From positions 297,737 through 361,736 of the forward strand of contig UEGQ01000015.1 of NCBI GenBank assembly GCA_900466005.1: DNA of 64,000 nucleotides, read 5' to 3'. Made by a program: the position numbers and the translations under genes. This DNA is from Hyphomicrobiales bacterium. Lineage in GTDB: Bacteria; Pseudomonadota; Alphaproteobacteria; Rhizobiales; Rhizobiaceae. Position 1 is the first letter of the stretch. Each line of letters starts with the position of its first letter. Under the pieces are notes generated by a model, which was not told where the DNA came from, searched no databases, and saw only the letters and a list, made by a program, of their open reading frames with translations. Below are positions 28,684 to 38,925 of the stretch, piece by piece.

Positions 28684-29973
28684 TCAATCGATCAGCGTGG
28701 AAAGCTTCAGCCCGGCATTGACGAAATGCATCGGGTCGATCGGCGCGCCGTTGCGGCGGACTTCGTAGTGGAGGTGGGGGCCGGTGGAGCGGCCGGTGCT
28801 TCCGGATTGTCCGATGACCTCTCCGGGCGCGATCTCGTCGCCGACCTTGACGAGAATGCGCGACATGTGTCCGTAACGGGTGGTGAAGCCCATGCCGTGG
28901 TCGATCTCGACCATGTTGCCGTAACCGCCGACGGCGCCGGCCGTGATCACCTTGCCGCGTCCGGAGGCGCGGATCTCGCCGCCTACCGGGGAACGGAAGT
29001 CGATTCCCGCGTGGAGTGCCAGCCGGCCGAGGAAGGGATCGCGGCGATTGCCGAAGCCGCTCGTGATGTCGCGGCCGGGCGCCGGATTGCCGAAGGGAAG
29101 GTCGGTCGCGGTCTCCCGGGCGGTCTCGAGGCGGGCGAGCGCCGTGTCGAGGCCGTTCAGCGAGGCTTCGAAAGACGTGGCGGGCTGGGGCGCAAGATAG
29201 GGGCCGCCGATGGCATCGGCTGCGACAGCGGGCGTTTCGGTCTGCACTGTCACGCCGTTGCGCGCGAGGATGGTCTCGATCTTGTCGGCGGTTTCGACGG
29301 CGCCGTCGGTGAGGTCGCGAATGCGGTCGAACTGTTCCTGTTCGATATCCTTCAGCGAGATCGTCACCCGCGAAAAGATGCGGTCGGTGCGGTCGGCGAC
29401 CGATTCGCCGGCCGGGGCGTAGCCGAGCGCAGCGACTTCCGTTCCCTGCGGTTCCGCGGCAGGTTTGCCGAGCAGGCTCTCGATCGCCTTGATCCCGCCG
29501 GTGAGGCTGGCCTGTCTTGTGCCGTTCGCCGGCCGTGGCGATGGCACGGGAGCCTCCGTGTCGAGGCCGGATTGTTCCGCCCGGTCGAGCAGGGCACCGA
29601 GGCGCCCGTGGCGGGAAGAAAGGGCCATCTGCTGTTCGAGCAGCTTTTCGACCTTTTCTTCGACCACCTGCTGGTCGAGGAGCTGCCGCGACGTCACGCG
29701 GTCGACCTGCGCGCGCAGCGCGGCGATGCGGTCTTCGTAGACATGCTGCATGCGCGCCTGCCGCGCCATGGAGGCGCCGATCAGATTGTCGCGCATGACG
29801 AGATAGGTGGTGGCGCCGAGATAGCCGATCGCCATGACGCCGCAAAAGCAGAAGGCGAGTGCCGCCATCCACGGACGAACCGTCATGTGGCGGATCTTGT
29901 CGCCGCTTGCGAGAATGATGACGTGCTGGGTCCGGCGCTTTCCGAAGACGTGATGGCCTGCTCTTGCGGTCAC
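28684..29973 (-). CDS. M23 family peptidase (LytM-type) with membrane anchor and coiled coil
   Basis: A 429-residue envelope protein. A membrane helix at about residues 34-55 (MAALAFCFCGVMAIGYLGAT) is followed by a periplasmic coiled coil (EDRIAALRAQVDRVTSRQLL, EEKVEKLLEQQM), a linker, and a C-terminal LytM domain (about 300-405). The zinc ligands are present: HAGIDFRSP and GPHLHYEVR, with YGHMSRILVKVGDEI. Unlike many EnvC-type proteins it keeps the metal ligands, so it should be an active endopeptidase on peptidoglycan. Start GTG 29973 follows GAGGAAAG. Confidence 0.93.
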   Translation of the reverse strand: MTARAGHHVFGKRRTQHVIILASGDKIRHMTVRPWMAALAFCFCGVMAIGYLGATTYLVMRDNLIGASMARQARMQHVYEDRIAALRAQVDRVTSRQLLDQQVVEEKVEKLLEQQMALSSRHGRLGALLDRAEQSGLDTEAPVPSPRPANGTRQASLTGGIKAIESLLGKPAAEPQGTEVAALGYAPAGESVADRTDRIFSRVTISLKDIEQEQFDRIRDLTDGAVETADKIETILARNGVTVQTETPAVAADAIGGPYLAPQPATSFEASLNGLDTALARLETARETATDLPFGNPAPGRDITSGFGNRRDPFLGRLALHAGIDFRSPVGGEIRASGRGKVITAGAVGGYGNMVEIDHGMGFTTRYGHMSRILVKVGDEIAPGEVIGQSGSTGRSTGPHLHYEVRRNGAPIDPMHFVNAGLKLSTLID

Positions 29974-30077
29974 GGGCTTTCCTCAACTTGGCCGGGCGAA
30001 CTCCGCGCGAGCCATTCCTTCTCGCGACGGGAGAGCTGGAGCTTTTTCGGCTCCCGCTGGCTCGTCGCAATTAGACA

Positions 30078-30093
30078 TTGTTAAGGTTAACAA
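30078..30093. promoter_or_regulatory. Palindrome upstream of the M23 peptidase gene
   Basis: TTGTTAA-GG-TTAACAA is a perfect inverted repeat 105 bases before the peptidase start and 40 bases after the DUF455 stop. The TTAACC-like half sites recall CtrA-type sequences, but the spacing does not fit the standard TTAA-N7-TTAA box. It is a candidate operator only. Confidence 0.3.
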
Positions 30094-30133
30094 AGGTTTG
30101 AGTTCGGTGACCGCGGGAGGTGGCCGACGGGTA

Positions 30134-30961
30134 TCAACCGCTGCTTGTCGAGGTGAGCGAGCGATAGAAGGAAGGCGTCAGTCCGGCTTCGGCGCGGGCG
30201 AGATCGTTGAAGGGCGCCTTGAGCGCACCGCGGAAGTTTGCACGCACCAAGTCCTGGAAGGTCCGTGCCGGGTCCTTCCTCTCGCGGGCGCAGAGGAAAC
30301 GGAACCATTTGGCGCCGATCGCCACATGACCCTTCTCGTCCTCGTAGATGACCCTCAGCACCTCGGCGCTCTCGAAATCGCCGGTTTCGCGCATCTTTTC
30401 CTGAAGCGAGGGGGTGACGTCCAGCCCGCGGGCTTCGAGGATAAGCGGAACGACGGCGAGCCTCGCCGTCAGGTCGTTGCGGGTCGAATGCGCCGCCTGC
30501 CAGAGTCCGTCATGGGCCGGCATGTCGCCATAGTCGGCGCCGAGCGCGCGCAGACGCTCACGCACCATGCCGAAATGCTTGGCCTCCTCGAAGGCGACCT
30601 GCATCCAGCCGTCGAAGAAGGAATGCGGGACCGGCTCGGTGGCGAATCGCGCGACGATGTCGAGGGCGAGATCGACAGCGTTGAGCTCGATATGGGCGAG
30701 TGCATGCAAGAGGGCTATGCGGCCGGGGAGCGTGTGCAGTGAGCGCTTCTCGACCGCCTTGGGCGGCACGAGCTCCGGCCGTGAGGGACGACCGGGGCGC
30801 TCGGGAAGTTCCGGATCGAGCGGCGAGCGCAGCGAGAGCCTGCGGGCATGCCAGCGGCGGGCGGTCGCCTGTGCGAGCGCCGTCTTGCGGTCGAGATCGC
30901 TCGCGCTGATCGCCAGCGTCGCCCCCGCGCGCAGCGACCGGATCTCGTCGTATTCGTCCAT
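30134..30961 (-). CDS. DUF455 ferritin-like protein
   Basis: A 275-residue protein of family DUF455 (ferritin-like superfamily). Likely di-metal ligands are in LHALAHIELNAVDLALDI, AFEEAKHFGMVRERL and YEDEKGHVAIGAKWF, four helices with E and H residues in the order expected for a diiron centre. The biochemical role is unknown. ATG 30961 lies one base after the Bcp stop (TGAGATG), so the two are co-translated; the partner is a peroxiredoxin, which may suggest an oxidative role (inference). Confidence 0.87.
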   Translation of the reverse strand: MDEYDEIRSLRAGATLAISASDLDRKTALAQATARRWHARRLSLRSPLDPELPERPGRPSRPELVPPKAVEKRSLHTLPGRIALLHALAHIELNAVDLALDIVARFATEPVPHSFFDGWMQVAFEEAKHFGMVRERLRALGADYGDMPAHDGLWQAAHSTRNDLTARLAVVPLILEARGLDVTPSLQEKMRETGDFESAEVLRVIYEDEKGHVAIGAKWFRFLCARERKDPARTFQDLVRANFRGALKAPFNDLARAEAGLTPSFYRSLTSTSSG

Positions 30962-30962
30962 C

Positions 30963-31439
30963 TCAGATGTTCCCGAGCGCAGCGACTGCGTCGAGCACCT
31001 CTCGGGCGTGGCCTTTGACCTTCACCTTGTCCCAGATATTGACGATATGGCCGTCGGGGCCGATCAGGAACGTCGTGCGGACGACGCCCAGGAAGGTGCG
31101 GCCATACATGCTCTTTTCCCGCCAGACGCCGTAATCCGTCATCACTTTTGCGTCTTCGTCGGAGGCGAGGATGACCGTCAACCCGTGCTTGGCGATGAAC
31201 TTTTCATGGCTTTTCACCGGGTCGGCGGACATGCCGATCACGACGGCGCCCTTCTTCTCGAACTCGGGAGCGAGCGCTGTGAAATCGATCGCCTCGGCGG
31301 TGCAGCCGGTCGTGTTGTCCTTCGGGTAGAAGTAGAGAACCACCGGGCGCCCGGCGAATTCCTTCAGTGACACGGTACCTCCGCCGTCGCGGGGGAGCTC
31401 GAAATCGGGCGCCAAGTCTCCGGGTGCCAATTCTGCCAT
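30963..31439 (-). CDS. bcp: Thioredoxin-dependent thiol peroxidase, Bcp/PrxQ family
   Basis: Peroxiredoxin of 158 residues that reduces hydrogen peroxide and organic peroxides. The peroxidatic Cys is in YPKDNTTGCTAEAIDFTAL; the Pro usually before Gly is Thr here. The second Cys five residues on, found in E. coli Bcp, is absent (Ile), as in many alphaproteobacterial members. Other motifs are GMSADPVKSHEKF and RTTFLIGPDGHI. Start ATG 31439 follows AAAGG. It is divergent from the AsmA-like gene. Confidence 0.94.
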   Translation of the reverse strand: MAELAPGDLAPDFELPRDGGGTVSLKEFAGRPVVLYFYPKDNTTGCTAEAIDFTALAPEFEKKGAVVIGMSADPVKSHEKFIAKHGLTVILASDEDAKVMTDYGVWREKSMYGRTFLGVVRTTFLIGPDGHIVNIWDKVKVKGHAREVLDAVAALGNI

Positions 31440-31562
31440 GGGATAACCTTTCTTTTGCCCGTTTTGTGGATGAAATACGCGACCATCGATATATAGTCCG
31501 CACGGCGGCAGTCCAACATCGGATTGCGTCGGGAGCGGGCAAACGGAGACAGTCGCCAGCAC

Positions 31563-34500
31563 ATGGGAGAAATCCGCGGCGAAAAGGTAAGGTTCAGCAA
31601 GAAAGACATCGTTCCCTTGCACGACCTGCCGTCTGCGCGCGCCGAGGATCCGCTGATCGTGCATTGTCCGCCACGATCCACATGGTTGGGCAGGGTCGCG
31701 CGCTTCACATTCGGTCTGTTCCTGCTCTCCGCCGTCCTGTGCGGCGGGTTTTTCGTCGTGATCGAAAGCGGGGCGCTCGACGCCACCTTCGCGAACGGTG
31801 CACAGAGAGTTCTGAACAATGCGCTCGCTCCGCAATATCGTGCGGAGATTTCAGGCACGGCGGTGCGCTTCTCCAGGGAGTGGAAGCTCGCCGTCGAGGC
31901 GCGGGACGTCTTCGTACACCGCGAGAGCGACGGGCTTGTTGCGGCTGAGACGGAGGCAGTCCGCCTCGTGGTCGATCCGATCGCCCTGCTTTCCGGCCGG
32001 TTCTCGGTGAGCGAGATCGAGGCGGACGGCGTATCGGTCGACGAATCGCTCTTCTCTTCCGGGCCGCCGCTCGACTTTACCAAGGTCAGGATCGATGCCG
32101 TCCCGACGCTGCTCGAGGCGGCGTTCACGCAGCTCGACCTGATGCAGGGTTTCATTTCGAAGGGCGGCCTCGATCGCATGCGCCTCGACGGCCTCGAGAT
32201 CGCGATGGGCAAGGCGCGCACGCGGCCCGTCCTGCTTTCGGTCCGCAACCTCGTGATGGAGCGCGGCGTTGACGCTTCGCTGACGATTGCCGGAACGCTG
32301 GCGATCAACGGCTACGAGAGCCCGATTTCTGCGAAAGCGGTGAATGTCGACGGGCAGACACGCTCGTTCAGCGCGTGGATCGGCGACGTGCGCCTCACGC
32401 CGTTCCTGCTCCGGCGCGACTCGCGCGGCGATCCGCGCCAGGGCTATGACGGCTCCGCGGAGGTGACCATCTCCGCCCGACGAGGAACCGGGACCGAAAA
32501 GCCTGCAGTTTCAATGATCGCGCAGACCCATGACGGCACGCTCTGGCAGGACGGCAACCCGCAGGAAGTGACGCGCGGCACGCTCAATTTCGCCTATGAC
32601 TTTTCGAAGGACACGATCGAGGTCGCGTCTTCCCGGATCGATTTCGGGCCGATGATCATGCCGATCTCCGGCGGATTGATCGACGTCGACCGCCTGCCCG
32701 GAAACGAAGCGGCCGGTCCGGGCATCGGCATCGACCTGCTGGTCGACGAGGGGCTGGCCAGCGTGCCGGCCGCCGGGGAGCAGCCTTTTCCCTTCTCGTT
32801 CAAGATATTCGGACGCTTCCTCTACGACAGCGCCGAACTGCAGCTCGACACTCTGAGCGTCTCGACGCCGATGGGGCAGATGACCGGGTCGATGAGGGTG
32901 CGCTTCTTCGAGGGCGAGGGGCCGGAAGTCAGCTTCGGCGCACGGTTTGCAAACATGCAGACGACCGTCGTCAAGCAGCTCTGGCCGTACTGGATTGCCG
33001 ACAAGCCGCGTCGATGGGTGCTCGCCAACATTTTCGGCGGAACGGTGACCGAAGGGTCGGTACAGGTCTTCATTCCGAAGGGCCGCATGTCGGTGGAACC
33101 GCGGCCGCTCCACCTCGACGAGAACGAACTCAGGATCAGTTTCGACGTCGTCAACGCCCGGATGAACGTCACCGGGGATATTCCGCCGCTGCGCGACACG
33201 GACGCCCATTTCGAGCTCGCCGGACCGAAGGTGACGACGACCATCAAGACGGCGACCTCGTACTTCCCCTCGGGCCGCAGTGTGAAGGTCGAGAGCGGCG
33301 AACTGGTTCTCGGCGAGATCTACACCAAGCCGCTGATGGCGGACCTCAAGATCGCCGTCGCCGGCAGCGCGGACTCCGTTGCCGAACTGGTCTCCTTCCG
33401 GCCGATCAACGCCCTGAAGCGCGTCGGTTTCGAGGCCGCCGACTTCAAGGGGACGGTAAAGGGAACGGCCGAGGTGCGCCTCGGCCTGATATCCGAGCAG
33501 AACCCGCCCGAGCCGGCGTGGAAAGCCCATCTCGATCTTGCCGGCGTCGATCTTGCGAAGCCTTTCTCCGGGCGGAAGATCGACAATCTGAACGCGGCTC
33601 TCGACGTCGATCCGAAGGCGGCGCGGCTGAAAGGCAAGGCCGACATCGATGGCACCTCGATGGAGCTTGCCGTCACCGAACCTGTCGAGGCCGACCCGCA
33701 GTTCCAGCGTGAGCGCCACGTCAAGGTGGTGCTCGACAAGGCCGGTGTCCGCCGCTTCGCGCCAGGTCTCGACCAGATCATCGACGGACCGGTTACCGTC
33801 GAGCTCGATCGCATCGACGAGAAGCGACAGGCCGTGACGGCCGACCTTTCGCGCGCAGCAGTCACCGTTCCGTGGCTCGGCTGGACGAAAGGGGCCGGGA
33901 TCGCGGCGAAGGCCAAATTCGAGGTTGCCGAGGGGGAGAAGCAGTCCGTCATCGACAAGTTCGTCCTCGACGGCGACGGCTTCGGCGTCAGCGGTGCCAT
34001 GACGGTCGACAAGAGCGGCCTCGTTTCCGCAGATCTCGCGCGCGTCAGGCTGTCGCCGGGTGACGATTACTCGGTCGTGGTCCGCCAGGCCAAGGGTGGC
34101 TACCAGGTTGCGGTCAACGGCAAGTCGGTGGACGTTCGCTCGCTGATCGACCAGATGAAGTCGCCCGGAGACGGCGGCGATGGCGATGCCGGTTCGGACC
34201 CGAACGTCAGTATCGACGCCCAACTCGACCGCATGGTCGGCTTTGGCGACGAGGCCCTGTCGAACGTGACGCTCGACTATGCCTCGCGCAGCGGCAAGCT
34301 CTCCGGGCTCGACTTTTCGGCCGTGACGGCAAACGGCCAGGCCATCGTCGGGCAGATGCGCAGGTCATCCGGACTCGGCGAGGTTTCGGTGACGAGCGGA
34401 GACGCCGGCGCCGTCGCCCGCTTCGCCAATCTCTACAGCCGCATGAACGGCGGACTGCTGAACATGAAGATGAAGGAGAATGAGAACGGCATCTGGAACG

Positions 34501-34973
34501 GTTCCGTCGACCTTCGCAATTTCAGCCTCGACAACGAACAGCGCCTGCAGTCGATCGTCTCGACGCCCGCCGGCGCCGACGGGCGAAGCCTCAACAAGGC
34601 CGTCAAGCGGGATATCGACGTCAGTTCCGCGCGCTTCCAGCGTGGCTTCGCCCGGTTGATCTACAGCGACAAGACACTGCGGATCGAAAACGGCGTCGTG
34701 CGCGGCGAGCAGGTCGGTGCAACCTTCCAGGGGCTCGTGCGCGACAGCCAGGGGCGGATCGACCTCACCGGCACCTTCATGCCGGCCTACGGGCTGAACC
34801 GCCTCTTCGCGGAGTTGCCGGTCATCGGCATCCTGCTCGGCAACGGCCGCGACCGCGGCCTTCTCGGCATCACCTTCAAGCTCACGGGCGCCACAGAGCA
34901 GCCGAAGCTCGTCGTCAATCCGCTGTCGATCATTGCGCCCGGCGTCTTCCGGCAGATTTTCGAGTTCCGGTAA
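31563..34973 (+). CDS. AsmA/DUF3971-type large envelope protein
   Basis: A 1136-residue protein with a single N-terminal membrane helix (about residues 47-68, FGLFLLSAVLCGGFFVVI) and a long beta-rich periplasmic region. The DUF3971 domain is in the middle and an AsmA-2-type C-terminus ends with GTFMPAYGLNRLFAELPVIG and GITFKLTGATEQPKLVVNPL. Proteins of this type (YhdP, TamB) form hydrophobic grooves thought to carry phospholipids to the outer membrane. I start at ATG 31563 (MGEIRGEKVRF); GGAGA lies about 14 bases upstream. It has its own promoter and ends at a hairpin. Confidence 0.9.
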   Translation: MGEIRGEKVRFSKKDIVPLHDLPSARAEDPLIVHCPPRSTWLGRVARFTFGLFLLSAVLCGGFFVVIESGALDATFANGAQRVLNNALAPQYRAEISGTAVRFSREWKLAVEARDVFVHRESDGLVAAETEAVRLVVDPIALLSGRFSVSEIEADGVSVDESLFSSGPPLDFTKVRIDAVPTLLEAAFTQLDLMQGFISKGGLDRMRLDGLEIAMGKARTRPVLLSVRNLVMERGVDASLTIAGTLAINGYESPISAKAVNVDGQTRSFSAWIGDVRLTPFLLRRDSRGDPRQGYDGSAEVTISARRGTGTEKPAVSMIAQTHDGTLWQDGNPQEVTRGTLNFAYDFSKDTIEVASSRIDFGPMIMPISGGLIDVDRLPGNEAAGPGIGIDLLVDEGLASVPAAGEQPFPFSFKIFGRFLYDSAELQLDTLSVSTPMGQMTGSMRVRFFEGEGPEVSFGARFANMQTTVVKQLWPYWIADKPRRWVLANIFGGTVTEGSVQVFIPKGRMSVEPRPLHLDENELRISFDVVNARMNVTGDIPPLRDTDAHFELAGPKVTTTIKTATSYFPSGRSVKVESGELVLGEIYTKPLMADLKIAVAGSADSVAELVSFRPINALKRVGFEAADFKGTVKGTAEVRLGLISEQNPPEPAWKAHLDLAGVDLAKPFSGRKIDNLNAALDVDPKAARLKGKADIDGTSMELAVTEPVEADPQFQRERHVKVVLDKAGVRRFAPGLDQIIDGPVTVELDRIDEKRQAVTADLSRAAVTVPWLGWTKGAGIAAKAKFEVAEGEKQSVIDKFVLDGDGFGVSGAMTVDKSGLVSADLARVRLSPGDDYSVVVRQAKGGYQVAVNGKSVDVRSLIDQMKSPGDGGDGDAGSDPNVSIDAQLDRMVGFGDEALSNVTLDYASRSGKLSGLDFSAVTANGQAIVGQMRRSSGLGEVSVTSGDAGAVARFANLYSRMNGGLLNMKMKENENGIWNGSVDLRNFSLDNEQRLQSIVSTPAGADGRSLNKAVKRDIDVSSARFQRGFARLIYSDKTLRIENGVVRGEQVGATFQGLVRDSQGRIDLTGTFMPAYGLNRLFAELPVIGILLGNGRDRGLLGITFKLTGATEQPKLVVNPLSIIAPGVFRQIFEFR

Positions 34974-34977
34974 AAAG

Positions 34978-35003
34978 AAAGCCGGCGCGTCGGGCGCCGG
35001 CTT
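34978..35003. terminator. Bidirectional terminator between AsmA-like gene and tyrS
   Basis: GCCGGCGC (34981-34988) and GCGCCGGC (34994-35001) form an eight-pair stem with a five-base loop, flanked by A and T residues. Read on the minus strand it is followed by a T-rich run (TTTCTTTTT), a good terminator for tyrS; on the plus strand the T run is short. Confidence 0.8.
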
Positions 35004-35029
35004 GCGTGTGCGATCGGGATGCGGCCGGA

Positions 35030-36283
35030 TCAGGCCGGGCGCACCAGGATGTGCTTCTTCTTGCCGAGCGAGAGCTTGATCACGCCGTCCGTCGTGACCT
35101 CGCCGGTGCCGACGGCCATACGTTCGTCGGCGACGGCCTTGTCGTTGATACGGACCGCGCCGCCCTGGACGTGGCGGCGAGCTTCGCCGTTGGAGGCGGC
35201 AAGACCCGCCCGGACCATCAGGCTCAGCAGGCCGACGCCGGCCTCGAGTTCGCCGGTCGGCACTTCGATCGACGGCAGGTTGTCGGCGATCGCGCCTTCC
35301 TCGAACGTCTTGCGGGCGGTTTCGGCGGCTTCCTCGGCTGCGGCGCGGCCGTGCAGGATCGCGGTGATCTCGGTCGCGAGGATCTTCTTCACCTCGTTGA
35401 TTTCCGAGCCGGCAAGGGTCGACAGGCGCCCGACCTCGCTCATCGGCAAGGTGGTGTAGAGCTTCAGGAAACGCGGCACGTCCGCATCCTCGGTGTTGCG
35501 CCAGTACTGCCAGAAATCATAGGCCGACAGCATGTCCGCATTGAGCCAGACGGCGCCCGTCGCCGACTTGCCCATCTTCGCACCGGAAGAGGTGGTGAGC
35601 AGCGGCGATGTCAGCGCGTAGAGCTGCGGCGTGCCCATGCGGTGGCCGAGATCGATGCCGTTGACGATGTTGCCCCACTGGTCGGAGCCGCCCATCTGCA
35701 GCCGGCAGCCGTAGCGCTTGGCAAGTTCGACGAAGTCGTAGGCCTGCAGGATCATGTAATTGAATTCGAGGAAGGAGAGCGAGTGTTCGCGCTCAAGCCG
35801 CGTCTTGACGCTGTCGAAGGACAGCATGCGGTTGACCGAGAAGTAGCGGCCGACGTCGCGGAGGAATTCGAGATAGTTGATCGAACGCAGCCAGTCGGCG
35901 TTGTTGATCATCAGCGCGTCCTTCGGGCCGTCGCCGTAGTTCAGGTAATTCGAGAAGACCTTCTTGATCGAGGCGATGTTGCTCTCGATCGTTTCGATGG
36001 TCATCAGCTGCCGCGCCTCGTCCTTGAACGAGGGGTCGCCGACCATGCCGGTGCCGCCGCCCATCAGCGAGATCGCGCGGTGGCCGGTCGCCTGGAACCA
36101 GTGCAGCATCATGATCTGGATCAGTGAGCCGGCGTGCAGCGAGGGCGCCGTCGGGTCGAAGCCGATATAGGCGGTCACGGTTTCCTTCGTCAGCAGATCG
36201 TCGAGGCCGGATTCATCGGAAATCTGATGAATGAAGCCGCGCTCTTGCATCGTGTGGAGGAAATCGGACTTGAACTTCTTCAT
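35030..36283 (-). CDS. tyrS: Tyrosyl-tRNA synthetase
   Basis: Class I aminoacyl-tRNA synthetase of 417 residues that charges tRNA-Tyr. The HIGH-like motif is in [14 protein letters not shown], tyrosine-binding residues are in [20 protein letters not shown], and the KMSKS loop reads [15 protein letters not shown]. An S4 RNA-binding domain ends the protein ([19 protein letters not shown]). Length and motifs are those of the bacterial type. It is divergent from anmK. Confidence 0.97.
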   Translation of the reverse strand: MKKFKSDFLHTMQERGFIHQISDESGLDDLLTKETVTAYIGFDPTAPSLHAGSLIQIMMLHWFQATGHRAISLMGGGTGMVGDPSFKDEARQLMTIETIESNIASIKKVFSNYLNYGDGPKDALMINNADWLRSINYLEFLRDVGRYFSVNRMLSFDSVKTRLEREHSLSFLEFNYMILQAYDFVELAKRYGCRLQMGGSDQWGNIVNGIDLGHRMGTPQLYALTSPLLTTSSGAKMGKSATGAVWLNADMLSAYDFWQYWRNTEDADVPRFLKLYTTLPMSEVGRLSTLAGSEINEVKKILATEITAILHGRAAAEEAAETARKTFEEGAIADNLPSIEVPTGELEAGVGLLSLMVRAGLAASNGEARRHVQGGAVRINDKAVADERMAVGTGEVTTDGVIKLSLGKKKHILVRPA

Positions 36284-36407
36284 GACGACTGGGCTTTCTG
36301 GAAAACGGAATGCGGGAGTGGCGGCGCTTTAGCATTGTTTTTTGAAATGTGCACCTGTTTCGGTCATGAATGTTGGGGTGTGACCACGCGAATCGGCAGG
36401 GCAGGCC

Positions 36408-37553
36408 ATGGCAGAAATCTTCACCGCAATCGGACTGATGAGCGGCACGTCGATGGACGGAATCGATGTCGCGATGCTGGAAACCGACGGCGAGGGCATG
36501 GTCGTGCGACGGCAGAGCCTTTCCGTCCCCTATGAGCCCGCCTTTCGCGATCGTCTGAAGCACGGTCTCGAGGACGCCAAGGCAATCACGAAACGCGACG
36601 AACGGCCAGGGAGTCTTGCCGATCTCGAACGTGACCTGACGTTACGTCATGCAGATGCCGTTCGATCCTTTCTGAGTGAAAACAATATTTTGCCTGATGA
36701 TATTGATGTCGTGGGCTTCCACGGACAGACGGTCCTGCACCGTCCCGACAAGGCGCTGACGGTACAGATCGGCGACGGTGCGCTGCTGTCGCGGGAGATC
36801 GGCATCCCGGTCGTCTACGACATGCGGGCGAACGACATGGCGCATGGCGGGCAAGGTGCGCCGCTCGTTCCCGTCTATCACGCTGCGCTCGCCCGCAATC
36901 TCGACAATCCACGCTGGCCGGTCTGTTTCGTCAATATCGGCGGTATCTCCAATCTCACCTGTGTCGGCGCCGATGGCGCGATCGTCGCCTTCGACAGCGG
37001 GCCCGGCAATACGCTGATCGATCAGTGGGTGGAGGTCCATGCCGGCATTCCCTTCGACCAGGGCGGGCGGATCGCGAGCGAAGGCCGGGTGCTGCCTGCG
37101 CTTGCAGACCGCTATCTCGCCAGTCCGTTCTTTACCGACGAGAAGCGTCGGTCGCTCGACCGAAACGATTTCCTGCCGCCGGAGGGCGGCGATGCAGAGC
37201 TTTCCGATGGCGCGCGCACGCTCGCCTACGTCACGGCGGCGGCGATCTTCAGGTCGGCCGGTCATCTCGACGAGATGCCGAAGACGTTCGTGATCTGCGG
37301 CGGCGGCCGCCATAACGACACCATCATGGGCGATCTCGGGAACGAAGCCGAACGGATCGGCGCGGTCTTGCTGACAGCCGAGCAGGCGGGTTTCGACGGT
37401 GACGCCATGGAGGCGGAGGCGTGGGCCTATCTTGCCGTGCGCTCGCTGAAGGGCCTGCCCTTGACCTTTCCGGGGACGACCGGCGTGGAAAAGCCGGTTA
37501 CGGGTGGCATTTTCTTGGATGTCGGTGCGATCCGCACTTGCCCCCGGCATTAA
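36408..37553 (+). CDS. anmK: Anhydro-N-acetylmuramic acid kinase
   Basis: Phosphorylates 1,6-anhydroMurNAc released by peptidoglycan turnover, giving MurNAc 6-phosphate for recycling. The 381 residues start [20 protein letters not shown], with [31 protein letters not shown] (catalytic Asp region), [13 protein letters not shown] and the end [11 protein letters not shown]. Start ATG 36408 is 124 bases from the divergent tyrS, an arrangement common in alphaproteobacteria. Confidence 0.96.
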   Translation: MAEIFTAIGLMSGTSMDGIDVAMLETDGEGMVVRRQSLSVPYEPAFRDRLKHGLEDAKAITKRDERPGSLADLERDLTLRHADAVRSFLSENNILPDDIDVVGFHGQTVLHRPDKALTVQIGDGALLSREIGIPVVYDMRANDMAHGGQGAPLVPVYHAALARNLDNPRWPVCFVNIGGISNLTCVGADGAIVAFDSGPGNTLIDQWVEVHAGIPFDQGGRIASEGRVLPALADRYLASPFFTDEKRRSLDRNDFLPPEGGDAELSDGARTLAYVTAAAIFRSAGHLDEMPKTFVICGGGRHNDTIMGDLGNEAERIGAVLLTAEQAGFDGDAMEAEAWAYLAVRSLKGLPLTFPGTTGVEKPVTGGIFLDVGAIRTCPRH

Positions 37554-37667
37554 TCCTTTGTTTCATAGCCTTTGCATATAATATTGCAGATTGTGCATGG
37601 AATATGGTTCGCGCAGTGCGTGCTTTGGCCGTTCTATGGCCCGGTCTGTGGGTTGGGTGGTGGCGGA

Positions 37668-38834
37668 ATGGATGCCGCGTTTTCGCTTCTGGCCGTGAAC
37701 TTCGTGATCGCCCAGATCTTCGTCCTCGTGTTTGGCGTCGTTGCGTTCAAGGGACCGTCGCGTGGTTCCGGCCTCGGCTTTGCTGCAGCCTTTGCCGTCG
37801 CTTCGCTGTCGGCCGTCTGCGAGGCCCTGATCCCCCTGACCGGTCATGTCCGCTTCTTCGCGATCGGTGCTTTCGTGACGATGTTCGGAGGCTTTTGCCT
37901 GCTCGCCCGGAGCATCACCCGGCACTACGGGCTTCGCGTTCCCAACAGTGTTTTCTGGTTGCTCTTCGTGTCGGGCGTCTTCACCGATTTCCTGATCTAC
38001 GACCTGCCGCGCGGAACGGTCGTCCACTCGGTCGCCTACCAGACGCCGTTCTTCCTGACGATGGCGCTTTCGGCCGTTGCGGTCTACCGCTCCGGTCGTC
38101 GCTCGGGGGCGGACATGGTGCTGTTTTCCATGCTCGCACTGAGTGCTGCCTTTTTTCCGCTCAAGGCCTATGTCGCCGTCGCGGTGGGAGCCGGTGGAAC
38201 GGCCGGCGGCTACCTGTTCAGCAAGTTCGCGCTGGTGTCGCAGGGGCTCGGCGCCGTGCTGATCGTCGCGACGGGGCTTGCCATGGTGGGCGTGTTCGTC
38301 AAGGAGGCGATCGAAGATGCGGTGGCGAAGTCCGACATCGATCCGCTTTCCGGCATCTTCAACCGACGCGGTTTCGCAAGGCGCGTGGCGCCGCGGCTGG
38401 AGCGGGCGAACGAAACGGCGGCAGGCGCGCTGATCCTTGCGGACATCGACCACTTCAAGCGGATCAACGACAGTTTTGGCCATCACGTCGGCGACATCGT
38501 CATCCAGACCTTCGCCCGCGTACTGCGCGAGGCTGCGCCGACCGACGCCGAGGTGGCGCGGATCGGCGGCGAGGAATTCGCGATCTACATTCCGGCGATC
38601 AACAGCGAGCTCGCGCGCGAATGTGCCTATAATATCCGCGGGGCCATGTCGGCAGTCGGCTTCGGCCAGCTTTGCGACAATGAAAGGATCACGGCGAGCT
38701 TCGGCGTCGCCTCGATTTTCGGCGGTGATACGCTGGAGCGGGCGATGCAGCGGGCGGACACCGCCCTCTATGCCGCCAAGGCGGCCGGCCGCGACCAGGT
38801 GCAACTGGCCGGCCCGCAGGCGCTCGCCTCCTGA
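37668..38834 (+). CDS. Membrane-bound diguanylate cyclase (GGDEF)
   Basis: About 388 residues. The N-terminal 215 residues have about six or seven hydrophobic segments (LLAVNFVIAQIFVLVFGVVAF first, ending near LGAVLIVATGLAMVGVFV), then a GGDEF domain with DPLSGIFNRRGFARR, LADIDHFKRINDSFGHHVGD and the intact active site RIGGEEFAIY. No R-x-x-D inhibitory site is found before it. It should make c-di-GMP at the inner membrane. I use ATG 37668 (MDAAFSLLAVNF); an in-frame TTG 96 bases upstream has no ribosome site and would add a poor-looking extension. Confidence 0.93.
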   Translation: MDAAFSLLAVNFVIAQIFVLVFGVVAFKGPSRGSGLGFAAAFAVASLSAVCEALIPLTGHVRFFAIGAFVTMFGGFCLLARSITRHYGLRVPNSVFWLLFVSGVFTDFLIYDLPRGTVVHSVAYQTPFFLTMALSAVAVYRSGRRSGADMVLFSMLALSAAFFPLKAYVAVAVGAGGTAGGYLFSKFALVSQGLGAVLIVATGLAMVGVFVKEAIEDAVAKSDIDPLSGIFNRRGFARRVAPRLERANETAAGALILADIDHFKRINDSFGHHVGDIVIQTFARVLREAAPTDAEVARIGGEEFAIYIPAINSELARECAYNIRGAMSAVGFGQLCDNERITASFGVASIFGGDTLERAMQRADTALYAAKAAGRDQVQLAGPQALAS

Positions 38835-38847
38835 GGCGGCATGAAGA

Positions 38848-38875
38848 AAGGCGCGGTCCGCAGGAGCCGCGCCTT
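38848..38875. terminator. Terminator hairpin between convergent genes
   Basis: AAGGCGCGG (38848-38856) pairs with CCGCGCCTT (38867-38875) around a ten-base loop, just after the diguanylate cyclase stop and before the end of the convergent hydrolase gene. The run of T is short. Confidence 0.65.
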
Positions 38876-38925
38876 GATCGTGATTCCCGGGGAATGGAAA
38901 AGGTCGGCCCCGGGGCCGTACCTCG

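Noticed and set aside
32511..34223. 570-codon minus-strand frame
   Set aside because: Antisense to the AsmA-like gene; Arg/Asp-rich pattern typical of mirror frames.
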